A stretch of 64,000 bases of DNA from Mucilaginibacter aquaedulcis. Lineage in GTDB: Bacteria; Bacteroidota; Bacteroidia; Sphingobacteriales; Sphingobacteriaceae. The stretch is taken from contig NZ_JAUFPR010000002.1 in assembly GCF_030409325.1 (NCBI RefSeq), positions 1,426,001 through 1,490,000 of the forward strand, in the 5' to 3' direction. Made by a program: the position numbers and the translations under genes. Shown in pieces: positions 16,022-25,321 of this stretch (positions are counted from its first letter, which is position 1; each line of letters begins with the position of its first letter). The notes under the pieces are model-generated. The model was given only the letters and a program-made list of their open reading frames with translations. It had not been told where the DNA came from and ran no database searches.

Positions 16022-16975
16022 ATGAAAACTATTTTACTTACCGGTGGAACCGGATTTTTGGGAAGAAGCCTTGCTTTAAAGTTAAAGGACGGCTATCGCA
16101 TCATTCTAACCGGAAGGAACAATCTTTTAAATAACGCAGCTAAGTTAATGACCGGTTGCGAAGTCGTACCGATGGATATCACCCATATCGATGCGATAAG
16201 GGAGGTCTTTGAACTCTATAAACCAGATATCGTGATCCATGCGGCGGCTACAAAATATGTAGACCTTTCGGAACTGTTTCCGAATGAATGTATCGATATC
16301 AATATCCGGGGTTCGCAAAATGTCGTCCGGGCAGCAATTGATAAGCAGATCAAACTGGTTATTGGCATATCTACAGACAAAGCAAGTCCACCATCTACGG
16401 GGATGTACGCCAAATCAAAATCGATCATGGAGAAATTGTTTTTATTAATGGATGGCAAGGGCGCGACCAACTTCTTTTGTCTACGCTTTGGCAACATCGC
16501 CTGGTCAACCGGATCGGTATTTCCTATTTGGCGTCAAATGCTCGACGAAAAAGGCGTAATAGAAAGCACCGGCTCCCATATGAGAAGATTTATGTTCACG
16601 ATCGATGAGGCATGTCAGATGGTCATTGACGCGATCGACAACGCTGGGATATTGCATGGCCGGATATTGGCAAAAAAGATGAAATATGCCTATATGCTGG
16701 ATGTTTTAGAAGTATTCGCAGCCTTGAATCATGATGCCGTCTTCACAAAAACAGGCGCACGAACAGGCGAAAAAGTCGATGAAATTATGATAGGGGCTCC
16801 CGAGGTGGACTATACATCCGAGGAAACGATCAACGATAACCACTATTACCTAATTAATTATAACCAAAAGTCAACTAGTTGCATCAAAGATCAAGTCGAT
16901 ACCAATACCGCAGAAAGGCTGACCAGGGACGAGATTGAAAAGATAATTCTGCATGAAGCCAAAGGCATATTATGA
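16022..16975 (+). CDS. CapD/PseB-like short-chain dehydrogenase (NDP-sugar 4,6-dehydratase family)
   Basis: The 317-aa protein has the N-terminal Rossmann motif LLTGGTGFLGRSL, then VIHAAATKYVDL, GISTDKASPP, and the active-site YAKSK (Tyr-x3-Lys), all as in FlaA1/PseB/CapD enzymes that act on UDP-N-acetylglucosamine. At about 317 residues it is the short, soluble form without membrane helices. It is transcribed away from the GT25-LicD gene across a 268-bp AT-rich spacer that must hold divergent promoters. Its stop overlaps the next start (ATGA), so the two are translationally coupled. It probably supplies an activated deoxy-amino sugar to the nearby GT25 proteins. Confidence 0.85.
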   Translation: MKTILLTGGTGFLGRSLALKLKDGYRIILTGRNNLLNNAAKLMTGCEVVPMDITHIDAIREVFELYKPDIVIHAAATKYVDLSELFPNECIDINIRGSQNVVRAAIDKQIKLVIGISTDKASPPSTGMYAKSKSIMEKLFLLMDGKGATNFFCLRFGNIAWSTGSVFPIWRQMLDEKGVIESTGSHMRRFMFTIDEACQMVIDAIDNAGILHGRILAKKMKYAYMLDVLEVFAALNHDAVFTKTGARTGEKVDEIMIGAPEVDYTSEETINDNHYYLINYNQKSTSCIKDQVDTNTAERLTRDEIEKIILHEAKGIL

Positions 16976-17631
16976 TAAATTACGCATTAATAATGGCAGG
17001 TGGAAGAGGTCTGCGCATGATGCCAATGACCACATCAATACCCAAACCGATGATTGAGATCGAAGGTGAAACGCTAATCAGCAAATCCCTGATTCAATTA
17101 AAGACGCGTATTCCGACAATAGGGATAACGGTTGGATACCAGGGTGCAGCCCTGGCAAAGCATGTCATTGAAGAAGGAGCATCCTTGGTCTTTAATACGG
17201 ACGGACAGGGCAATTGCTGGTGGCTATTTAACACGTTAATGAAACATTTGGATGAACCAGTCTTAGTGCTTACCTGTGACAATATAGTCAGGTTAGATCT
17301 AGATTTTATTTTAACAGAATACTTAAGGCTCAATTCGCCTCCTTGTATGGTTATTCCGGTAAAACCGGTAAAAGGTATTGACGGGGATTACATCACTGGG
17401 GGAAATAATATTGTCGCCTCCTTAGGCCGGACGAACATTTCTCAACAATATTGCTCAGGCATTCAACTTTTAAACCCGGCGATCATCAATAGACTGGTAA
17501 GCAGGGTGGATGACTTCAATGAACTATGGGATTCTCTTATCCGATTAGAAAAACTATCTTATTCAAGCATTTATCCTTACAACTGGTATTCAGTAAATAC
17601 GATCCGGCAATTTAATGAAGCCAACACTTGA
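16972..17631 (+). CDS. Sugar/alcohol-phosphate nucleotidyltransferase
   Basis: The 219-aa protein starts with a nucleotidyltransferase signature, MAGGRGLRMMPMTTSIPKPM, a variant of G-x-GTRL-x-P-x-T-x-x-x-PKP-M with Leu-Arg-Met replacing Thr-Arg-Leu. VLTCDNI, in the middle, provides the metal-binding Asp. It overlaps the SDR gene by 4 bp (ATGA). Size and fold fit RfbA/LicC-type enzymes. A LicC-like role (making the CDP-linked donor used by the LicD domain across the divergent promoter) or a sugar-1-phosphate role paired with the SDR are both plausible. I cannot choose from sequence alone. Confidence 0.8.
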   Translation: MINYALIMAGGRGLRMMPMTTSIPKPMIEIEGETLISKSLIQLKTRIPTIGITVGYQGAALAKHVIEEGASLVFNTDGQGNCWWLFNTLMKHLDEPVLVLTCDNIVRLDLDFILTEYLRLNSPPCMVIPVKPVKGIDGDYITGGNNIVASLGRTNISQQYCSGIQLLNPAIINRLVSRVDDFNELWDSLIRLEKLSYSSIYPYNWYSVNTIRQFNEANT

Positions 17632-17970
17632 ATGACGGTCCGATTTCCGCCGTAGACCTGGTGTCAAAGATCAGATAAGCCCATATTAGCTTGGACTGCC
17701 TGATTACAAACTGAATACCAAATGTATTACTGCTCCTCATATCGATCCATTTTAATTTTACTTGATAATCATTGACGCAGGTCATGAATTTTATGCAAAA
17801 AAAGAGGGGTTAAAACCCATCAAAAGCAATCAAAATAAATGACTTAATTAATCGATTTATACTTAGTTAAATCTATCTCTATAAATAAATGTAAAACATT
17901 GAATTTACTCATGCAATTGCTCACATCTTCCTTGATACTGATTGGTGTTTTTTGGTGGGAATAAAAACAA

Positions 17971-18006
17971 AAAAAACCCGCAAATCTATATAATTTACGG
18001 GTTTTT
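17971..18006. terminator. Bidirectional Rho-independent-type terminator
   Basis: The arms aaaaacccgcaaat and atttacgggttttt pair over about 14 bp with one mismatch. There is an A-run on the left and a T-run on the right, so it can serve the plus-strand sugar-nucleotide pair and a minus-strand transcript arriving from the right. The stretch 17632-17970 before it shows nothing else I recognise. Confidence 0.65.
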
Positions 18007-18118
18007 ACTCCATTTTGACTTGGCATCCGCCGGGATGATCCAAGCGTAACGGAACTCCATCAACTGTTTCGCGGAACGCATTGATCAACGTTTCCGGAAT
18101 ATCCAGCTTTGCTATTGG
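18005..18118 (-). pseudogene. Unidentified short coding remnant
   Basis: On the minus strand this frame encodes a protein-like stretch (IAKLDIPETLINAFRETVDG, then VPLRLDHPGG) ending at a stop in the terminator. A stop codon lies directly upstream and there is no start. It may be the tail of a deleted gene. I do not recognise the family. Confidence 0.3.
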
Positions 18119-18195
18119 TTAAACAAAGTAAGATAAATCGATGCTTAGGACTTGAAAGAAAACTCTTTCTTCACCATTGTAAACCGGGCGGTTGT

Positions 18196-18750
18196 TTATA
18201 AACCAAATCCGTAAGCCACTCTCAATCCGAACATTCCAACAGAATGCCCTTGTTCGGATAAATTTTCATATCGCGCTCCAAAATCCCAATGCTTCGAAGC
18301 ATAACCGAATCCTGGAGATAAGAGTAGATCTGCCGGGCCTCCACCGTCCTGAACTTCTAACCCAAGGCCGATTTCACCGGCAATGTAAAAATTTGGTATT
18401 ACAAAGGCTTTTAGTCCTGCTTTTACAGGAATGATTTCCAGTGAATTTTCGATCGGCAGACCGGCACCCAATCCGTCCTGGATATATATGTCTTTTGTAA
18501 AAAAATGATAATAACCTGTAGTAAAAGTCAAAGCCAGATCTTTTGTTAAGCCATATTGCAACCTTGGAGTTACCCCCAAACCGAAATTAACAGCATTCTT
18601 CAAATCTCCCACAGGCACTAAGCCATCAGCGCCGATTCCCATACGAAATACTCCTTTTGAGATAGTTTGGGCGTTAACCTTTACGTTCAAACAAGTCATA
18701 GATAAAATAAAAATAACCGCTGCAGATAGTAATTTTAATGTAGATTTCAT
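18196..18750 (-). CDS. Small outer-membrane beta-barrel protein
   Basis: The 184-aa protein has a clear signal peptide (MKSTLKLLSAAVIFILSMTC, cleavage after VNAQ). Short amphipathic strands follow: RMGIGADGLVPVG, LGVTPRLQYGLT, LALTFTTGYYHF and YIAGEIGLGLEVQ, ending in GLRVAYGFGL. This is the pattern of eight-stranded OmpW/OmpA-like barrels (PF13568/PF13505 type). It stands alone between two long spacers. There is no clue to its substrate. Confidence 0.8.
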   Translation of the reverse strand: MKSTLKLLSAAVIFILSMTCLNVKVNAQTISKGVFRMGIGADGLVPVGDLKNAVNFGLGVTPRLQYGLTKDLALTFTTGYYHFFTKDIYIQDGLGAGLPIENSLEIIPVKAGLKAFVIPNFYIAGEIGLGLEVQDGGGPADLLLSPGFGYASKHWDFGARYENLSEQGHSVGMFGLRVAYGFGL

Positions 18751-19812
18751 TCAGTGTTTTAGTATTAAGATAAGTTAATGTGATTTTATAGCAAGCTGGA
18801 AAAGAGGAATTAGTTAAATCAGGAGAAAGCGTTATCCAAAAACCCCATCCTTAAAGTATATAATAATACAGATGATTTTATTCGATTTGTGAAATATAAA
18901 GTGAAAAACATAGATACTGATAAGTTAGCTTAGTGTATATCATAATTATAATTTATAACGATATACTGATATTTAGACCTTATAATAGTTTAGATTAATT
19001 CAAATACAATATTAACACAAAGTTAATAAATAAAATTCTGTTTCACACGTATTTTTCGTGTTTAAGATAATTTTATAATCATCTTTGATAAATCATCTCT
19101 CATTTCTAATTGAACCTAACCTGGTAATGGAAATGACCAAGGATCCTAAATTTGAGCTGAGTCCACAATAAATTTCGTAAAAAAGAAGCACAATTATATG
19201 CCATGTACTCTGAAAACGTGTTTTTTTACGAAGCCATGCAAATTTCCACATATTATAAATTACTGGCGAAATGTATTTACTTACCTGATTTGGAGGCTAT
19301 TGGTCTTCTGATTAGAGACAGTATGACTATCGGGCTGTCAAATATAACAACAGATGCTAAAAAGTTTTATAACGAAAAAATAACTATTAGTTAATTTTAA
19401 GATTCAAGTAATTGATATTTATCGCTGTGACTTTATCTTTTTGATGGAATTCTAATAAGCTATGTAATAAAAAACATAACTCCTTGTATTAAATAATTCT
19501 TTTTTCGAAATTCTATATTATTTTTGCCAAAATTGTTAACAGCGATATCCAGTGCGTTTATATGAAACGAGTAGAACCCCCATTTCATATTCTAAGCAGA
19601 TAAAGTCATCAGATTAATGAAAATAAGTGTAATCGATAAAATAATTGTTGAATGTCTTTCGATCTTGAATATGGTAATTGTTTAATGTAAGTGTCACTTC
19701 TATATTAAAAACTTCAGGATCATTTCGGGTTTTTACCATCCAGTAGCCGGTTGATAAAATTATCATCGAGTCACTATTAAGCCATCCTTCTACCTAAACC
19801 TTTGACCTATAT
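18751..19812. other. AT-rich spacer of about 1 kb with one weak coding trace
   Basis: The only protein-like stretch is a 63-codon plus-strand frame at 19203-19394. It contains YEAMQISTYYKLLAK followed by a helical segment. It faintly resembles the end of DUF892/YciE ferritin-like proteins (YEAM-x-I-x-x-Y-x-x-L). It lacks the conserved Glu residues I would expect, so at best it is a remnant. The rest shows no gene, RNA or repeat that I recognise, beyond the promoter region presumably needed by the gene at 19813. Confidence 0.4.
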
Positions 19813-22455
19813 ATGTACTATAAATTTTTGTTGGTGGTATCTGTTTGCTTGTTGACATCTTCCTTTCAGGTATTCGCACAAAACTTCATTAAGCTTACCG
19901 GTACTGTAGTGGATAGTGCATATGTTCCAATAAATGGCGCTAACGTGGTGCTATTAAACAAAAGTGATACGCTAAAAACACGGAGTGGTGTTGATGGAGC
20001 TTTCAGTTTTTCCTTTAAATTCTCAGCAGAAATCCGATTAAACGTCAGTTATGTTGGACTTAAAGAATTTAGCAGACTTATCAGTATTTCTGAACAAAGC
20101 GGAGACATCATTCTTGAACCCATTAAGCTAAATATTTTCGCAAAGGAACTTAAAGAGGTCCTGATTCGGTATAAGGTTAAACCTGTAGTTTATAAGATAG
20201 ATACCACGGAGTACAATGTCTCGTCTTTTAGCGTTGACGATAGTGATGTTGTTCAGGAGCTATTAAAGAAACTACCTGGTTTGGAGCTGGACAAGGATGG
20301 AAATTTGACCGCAGAAGGAAAACCGGTTCAGAAACTTCGCATAGACGGCCAGGATTTTTTTACGGGGGACGTTCGTGAGTTTGTCAGGCAATTACCCGCC
20401 GGCATTTTTTCCAAAGTTCAAATTGTCAATGATTACGGGGAAGAGGCAGCCTTTTCCGGAATCAAAAAAGGTACAGCATCCAAGCAACTTAACCTGGTGA
20501 CAAAACCCGGAATGAACAAGGGGATTTTTGGAAGTGTTACAGCTGATGCAGGTACAAACGAGCAATTTGGCGCAGGTGTAAGTGCCAATTATTGGAAGGG
20601 CCCCAAACAACTTTCTGCTACCGCTGATCTAAAAACATCATCCAGCACTGTCGGTACTAATGTTACGATTAGGGCTAATTTATATTATGCTGATCAGGCC
20701 GGGCCTCATTTGAAAATCGCGGGCGGTTACGGATTTACAGATGCCAAATCAGGTGCGCAAAATAATAGTTTTTCGGAAACCGTAAATTCAATGGGCGTAA
20801 TCAGAAATGATATCCAAAATTCGTCCACGGGGAACAATGGCACAAATAATCTTAATTTCAGCTTGAGATACGATCCTGATAAGGCAACTTATTTAAAAAT
20901 AAATTTCGTTCTGGACAGAAATATTTCCAAAGGCAGCTCTGCATCTCATTCAGTCCAAAGCGGGCTTATTAATCAGAGTCTGATCTCGAGCGACTTGAGT
21001 AACAACCGGGCCTTTACACAGAATATTGATGTAACCTTAGGTAGGCGGCTCGGGAAATCAGGAAGGGTAATCACCATGAGTTTTCAGGGGAGAAGCAACC
21101 AGGTCAATAACACTCAGCAGTTGTACAGGAATATCATTTATAATGACACTCTCGGAAACTTTTTGACGGATTCGATCTTGAATAATTTCATAACCAACAG
21201 GTCAAAGTCGTTTTCAACAAACCTGACTTTAAATTACAGTGAACCGCTATCAGAGAAAAGTACCTTGAACTTAAGTTATGAATTTTCATCAGTCAATCAA
21301 AATACTGGAATTTTAACGGAGGTAAATTTACCTCAGCGAAAATTGCTAAGGATTGATTCTCTCAGTCAAAGCTCTGACAATCTTTTTACCACTCAAAGAA
21401 TCGATGCCAGTTATAATTTCAGGGCCAAAAAATTTAGTCTCAGTAATGGCTTGAGTTTACAAGAAAATTCACTTTCAGGGATCTATGGATCACGTGTTGA
21501 CAAGATTAGCCAACGGAATTATAATTTTTCACCAACATCAAGCCTAAACTTTAACCCTACCTCGTCTTTTGGTTTGAATTTTACCTATTCCGGAAGTAGC
21601 CGTGCCCCCTCAGTCGATGAATTACGACCAGTACAGGATATCAGAAATCTGCAAAATCTGGTAATTGGAAATCCTAATTTAAAACCGGAGTTCAATCATA
21701 TCCTTAACATAAATTTTCGATATTTCGGTGAAAAGTCGCACCAATATTTAAATGCCGGCTTATCAGCTTCGGTAATGCAAAACAAGATTGTTAACAATAC
21801 CTTAATTGTTATGGACACTTTAAATGTACCAAAACAATTGACAAGCTTTGTGAATGCGAACGGTTCATACCGGTTGGGGGGGAATTATGGATATTCGATT
21901 CCTATGAAATTCAGTAAGCTAAGTTTATCAACCAGTATTTCCGGTAGTTTGGATGCGACCAGGCAAGTTATTTACACGGATAATACCAAAGCTTTCAACT
22001 ACGGACATAATTTTTCGCAGACAATAAAGACAGTTGGCAAACTTGGTCGTACAAATACTGACATTAGGGTTACCTATTCCCGTTCCCTTAATAAATATCA
22101 AATTGGCCAGGGTCTTTTAAGTATTGTGCAAAGCTGGAGCTTTTCTCTGAACGAAAATCTGACATTATTCCCCCATAACTTTTTAATTACAGAAGTTAAC
22201 AAAAGCCTAATTCGTGGCTATACCAATATCGAAGCCAACAATCCCTTGATAATTAACGCATCTATTAACCAACAATTCTTAGAACAACAACAACTTTCCC
22301 TGCGCCTGCAGGCTACCGATATTTTGAATCAAGCTAATAGAATAAGCCAAACGATGATTGGTAATAGTATAGTTAACAATAAGACAACCTATATAACCAG
22401 GTTTTTCACTTTGGGCATGAATTATAAGTTTAGTAAGTTCGCCCGTCATAAATAA
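19813..22455 (+). CDS. Outer-membrane beta-barrel receptor-like protein
   Basis: The 880-aa protein has a signal peptide (MYYKFLLVVSVCLLTSSFQV, then FAQ). A carboxypeptidase-regulatory-like domain covers residues about 28-115 (KLTGTVVDSAYVPINGANVV). A plug-type region includes LLKKLPGLELDKDGNLTAEG and IDGQDFFTGD. A long barrel rich in N/S/T strands follows. It is a relative of the 912-aa protein at 48261-50999, which has matching LLKRLPNIQVDKNGAITADG and LDGEEFFGDD blocks. Such proteins are annotated as TonB-dependent or outer membrane beta-barrel family. No partner gene is adjacent; the next 780 bp are non-coding. Confidence 0.87.
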   Translation: MYYKFLLVVSVCLLTSSFQVFAQNFIKLTGTVVDSAYVPINGANVVLLNKSDTLKTRSGVDGAFSFSFKFSAEIRLNVSYVGLKEFSRLISISEQSGDIILEPIKLNIFAKELKEVLIRYKVKPVVYKIDTTEYNVSSFSVDDSDVVQELLKKLPGLELDKDGNLTAEGKPVQKLRIDGQDFFTGDVREFVRQLPAGIFSKVQIVNDYGEEAAFSGIKKGTASKQLNLVTKPGMNKGIFGSVTADAGTNEQFGAGVSANYWKGPKQLSATADLKTSSSTVGTNVTIRANLYYADQAGPHLKIAGGYGFTDAKSGAQNNSFSETVNSMGVIRNDIQNSSTGNNGTNNLNFSLRYDPDKATYLKINFVLDRNISKGSSASHSVQSGLINQSLISSDLSNNRAFTQNIDVTLGRRLGKSGRVITMSFQGRSNQVNNTQQLYRNIIYNDTLGNFLTDSILNNFITNRSKSFSTNLTLNYSEPLSEKSTLNLSYEFSSVNQNTGILTEVNLPQRKLLRIDSLSQSSDNLFTTQRIDASYNFRAKKFSLSNGLSLQENSLSGIYGSRVDKISQRNYNFSPTSSLNFNPTSSFGLNFTYSGSSRAPSVDELRPVQDIRNLQNLVIGNPNLKPEFNHILNINFRYFGEKSHQYLNAGLSASVMQNKIVNNTLIVMDTLNVPKQLTSFVNANGSYRLGGNYGYSIPMKFSKLSLSTSISGSLDATRQVIYTDNTKAFNYGHNFSQTIKTVGKLGRTNTDIRVTYSRSLNKYQIGQGLLSIVQSWSFSLNENLTLFPHNFLITEVNKSLIRGYTNIEANNPLIINASINQQFLEQQQLSLRLQATDILNQANRISQTMIGNSIVNNKTTYITRFFTLGMNYKFSKFARHK

Positions 22456-23233
22456 ACTGCCAGACTTTATTTAATTTCAACATTAGCTCTCCTTAAAAAA
22501 TCTTTCAGTTACTTGACTTCATGCGACTCGTATTTATGTTACTTTTAATTAACGTAAGAACACCGTAATTCATTCGGATGCTTAATAAGCATAATCGTTT
22601 TTTGTCTTTTCGGGAGCCATGCTGCCTCGGATCGGTCCAAAAAATCAAGCCCCATAAGTTTCCTTTCGTTATCTGTTTTTTACTAAATGTCAATAAAAGA
22701 CGAGGTATGTTTATTTGCCGAAAGAATATTTTAATATTTATTAGTAAGTTCCAATACCAAATATTATCTTCGCGACACCAACGAAATCATATCACAATTG
22801 AAACACTTATTTTTTGGCTCCGTAATAGCCTTACCAGAACCGTTCACCCAAATCACTTCAGCTTTGATTGTTAATTTTTATTCAGCAGATCGGCTATTAG
22901 ATAGCAGAATATCGCCACATAGCATATATAGCAATTAAAGACACCTTATTTTAATAATCTGATTTACAAATAATTATATTAATTGTCGAAAATTATTCAT
23001 GAAAGGAGGTCTGTTGTCCGGAGTATTGCGGGATCTACAAAATTGATCAAGCGTGAATGTCTTTTTTACAGCTGATGCAATAATCTGTTCTTATGAATAT
23101 CGAATAAAAATATCAAATCACTTTACATACATAGTATTCAATCAGACGAATAATATGTATTGTTACTTATGCTATGTGGAATATATATTATAAATATATC
23201 CTTTTTATACATTACAACTTAAATCTTACTACT
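22456..23233. other. Non-coding spacer
   Basis: Several short frames exist on both strands, the longest a 98-codon plus frame at 22578-22874. None has a protein-like composition or family resemblance. I see no hairpin with a T-run, no repeat and no RNA gene. The last part must contain the promoter of the secreted-protein gene at 23234. Confidence 0.5.
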
Positions 23234-23855
23234 ATGAAATCACTCTTATCCTTATTACTTCTAGCCGGTGGCTTGCTTTTTGGACAAACGCTTCAAGCTC
23301 AGGTGCAAACGATGAATCTTCAACCATGTGACCCATGCAGCCCTCCGGGTGGTGGCGGTTCCATAGCTTACGGGCATTTTTTTTGCGAATGCCAAGCCCG
23401 GTAACACTTATTCGGGTTTCCAGATCTTATTATTTCAAGGGAACAATGGTTCCCAGGATGTGATTTCCGGTGGAAGAATTTCCGGTGCGATTACTGCAGG
23501 TTGGGATCACAGATTCGATTCTAGCTTTTTTGACAAATTCATCCATGACTTTTTTTACAATGATAGCGATCAGCTTACAGCAGCTGATAATCTGCCACAA
23601 AATGATCAAGCCCGTTCATTGGAATTCAACGGAATGCTTGCTGGCCGTTCATTAATTTTTTTCGACAGTCCATCGGCGGAAACAGACGACGATTGGGTTG
23701 AAATACTTATCAAAAAGCCGATACCCGCAACTGACGTTTATCGGCTTGATACATTTGAACAATCGTATGAAGATGACTATGTTAAGGTCACCAGTCACTA
23801 TCATAACGGTTTAGACGGAAAGGTTTCTTATCTGAGAACATATATGACTAACTAG
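23234..23855 (+). pseudogene. Secreted Cys/Gly-Pro protein, copy 1, frameshifted in an eight-T run
   Basis: The signal peptide (MKSLLSLLLLAGGLLFGQ) and mature start QVQTMNLQPCDPCSPPGGGG are intact. At the T-run around 23377-23384 there are eight T where seven would keep the frame: CAT TTT TTT GCG would continue as HFFANAKPGNTYSG. After the shift, the rest is intact to 23855 and matches the paralogue at 24033, including GRSLIFFDSPSAE-x-DDWVEI and YRLDTFEQSYEDDYVKVT. It is a one-base indel from function, so it may be phase-variable, dead or a sequencing artefact. Confidence 0.85.
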
Positions 23856-24032
23856 TTTGCCTGAAACAATATAATCCGCACCGTAAAAACATTGATTTTC
23901 TCGGCTTAATTAGTCCGGCTTTTCCTAAGTCCCGTCTTCATTTCTCAAAAAATGTTTGAGGTGAACTGTGACGTTAAATATAATCCAGAACCTGAATAAA
24001 CAATCTTACAATAACCATTTATCTAAATTAAA

Positions 24033-24629
24033 ATGAAATCCATATCATTTTTATTCATTTCAATCTGCGCAATGTTTCTGAGTCTCTCTTCACATGCCCA
24101 AGTTCAGACGATGAATCTTCAACCATGTGACCCGTGCAGCCCTCCTGGCGGTGGTGGGCCGACTGCCTATGGGCACTTTATCCCGAACGGCGGAGATCAT
24201 ACGGGCAACGCAATCATTATGTATGAAGGCAATAATTGTACGCAGGATGAGGTGTTAAGACACGAACTGAATGCGGACAACATGGCTTTTAATATTAATT
24301 ATAAAGACGCAAATTCTTATGGCAGCAGCATCTTTACTAAAATCGCCGTGAAATTTATTTTGATGGAAGGCCCGAATGACGAAGCCAGGTCAATGGCTTT
24401 GCAGGGAGTGACGGCAGGTCGTACTATTCAGCTTTATGATAGTCCGGATGGTAGCAAAAGCGATGATTGGGTGGAGATACTCATTAAGCAGGATATCCAC
24501 AGTTTTGATCTATACGAGCTGGATACTTTTGAACAGTCATATGAAGATGCGTACGTAAAAGTTACCTACCACGCGCACAACGGCCTGGATGGGAAGGTAT
24601 CTAATATAAATACATTCGTGACTAATTAG
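24033..24629 (+). CDS. Secreted protein, copy 2 (intact), possible crystallin-like fold
   Basis: The 198-aa protein has a signal peptide (MKSISFLFISICAMFLSLSS, then HAQ). Its mature start VQTMNLQPCDPCSPPGGGG is almost identical to copy 1. Its C-terminal half has RTIQLYDSPDGSKSDDWVEI and ELDTFEQSYEDAYVKVTYHA, then NGLDGKVS. The LYDSPDG-x-x-x-DDW block reminds me of secreted beta/gamma-crystallin-like domains, but this is a weak recollection. The first third between the copies is variable and the ends are conserved. There are no neighbours in an operon. The function is unknown; a secreted effector or surface factor is possible. Confidence 0.8.
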   Translation: MKSISFLFISICAMFLSLSSHAQVQTMNLQPCDPCSPPGGGGPTAYGHFIPNGGDHTGNAIIMYEGNNCTQDEVLRHELNADNMAFNINYKDANSYGSSIFTKIAVKFILMEGPNDEARSMALQGVTAGRTIQLYDSPDGSKSDDWVEILIKQDIHSFDLYELDTFEQSYEDAYVKVTYHAHNGLDGKVSNINTFVTN

Positions 24630-24763
24630 ATTTTGGATCCTACTTATCCCCGTACCAGTAATTAACTTGGTGCGGGGATAATTGAATTTAATAGCATACC
24701 AAAGTATTCATCTGCGACCAGGTATAATGAAACATGATACTACGACCGTCTATCCGTTAAAAT

Positions 24764-25026
24764 CTAATTTAACAGTCTTTTAAGTTCATTGATGAAATTT
24801 GCGGCACGAAGATTCTTTTTGATAATTTTTCCCTGAGGTGATATTAAAACATTTTGCGAAATATTTTTAATATCGTATAAGATCATTGCATCATTTTTGA
24901 AACCCTTGGTCAAATCCGCTACTTGAGCCCAAGGCAAATGATCATCATGGATAGCTTTTAACCAATCTTTTTTTGCCGGTAATTTATCAGCAGAAACGCC
25001 AAGAATGGTGAAATTAAAATCATTTA
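24764..25026 (-). pseudogene. C-terminal fragment of a TlpA/thioredoxin-like protein
   Basis: The minus frame reads FTILGVSADKLPAKKDWLKA, then a segment ending LYDIKNISQNVLISPQGKII and KKNLRAANFINELKRLLN-stop. The F-x-ILGVS-x-D, I-x-QN-x-LI-x-P-x-GKII and NLR elements are those of TlpA/AhpC-type thiol-disulfide proteins, whose Cys motif would lie upstream. That N-terminal part is missing: the frame runs straight into the hydrolase fragment. It is a broken gene in a remnant cluster. Confidence 0.7.
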
Positions 25027-25029
25027 AAA

Positions 25030-25321
25030 TAAGTCAAATTGCGCGCGAATGCCCTATAACCGGTATCGGCGTATTCGCGCGAAAGCCGGGGAAGCCCCGA
25101 AAGTTCAGCATGTGTGGCTTGCAATGGCGACGCATACTTATTTTTCCGGTCAGCCGGGTTAAGGATATAACTGTTCCAGTAATATTCCATTACACGCTTA
25201 GTCAAAAACCGCTTTTCTACATATTGATTATATGATGGGGTGTTAAAGTCAGCATCCGTTAACCGGCCATAACAACAGTTGAAAACGAATGGTCGGCCCT
25301 CTCCTGTCTTTGACCATTAAC
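25030..25321 (-). pseudogene. Fragment of an alpha/beta-hydrolase (esterase/lipase type)
   Basis: The minus frame has RFQLLLWPV, then (after a one-base insertion) TDADFNTPSYNQYVEKRFLT, KRVMEYYWNSYI and ASPLQATHAELSGLP. This is the order found in HSL-type alpha/beta hydrolases just before the catalytic Asp. Both the nucleophile region and the C-terminal His region are absent. The sequence is joined directly to the thioredoxin fragment, so a deletion fused two decayed genes. Confidence 0.7.

Noticed and set aside
22578..22874. A 98-codon plus-strand frame
   Set aside because: Composition looks random and there is no family resemblance. The reverse strand is equally unconvincing.
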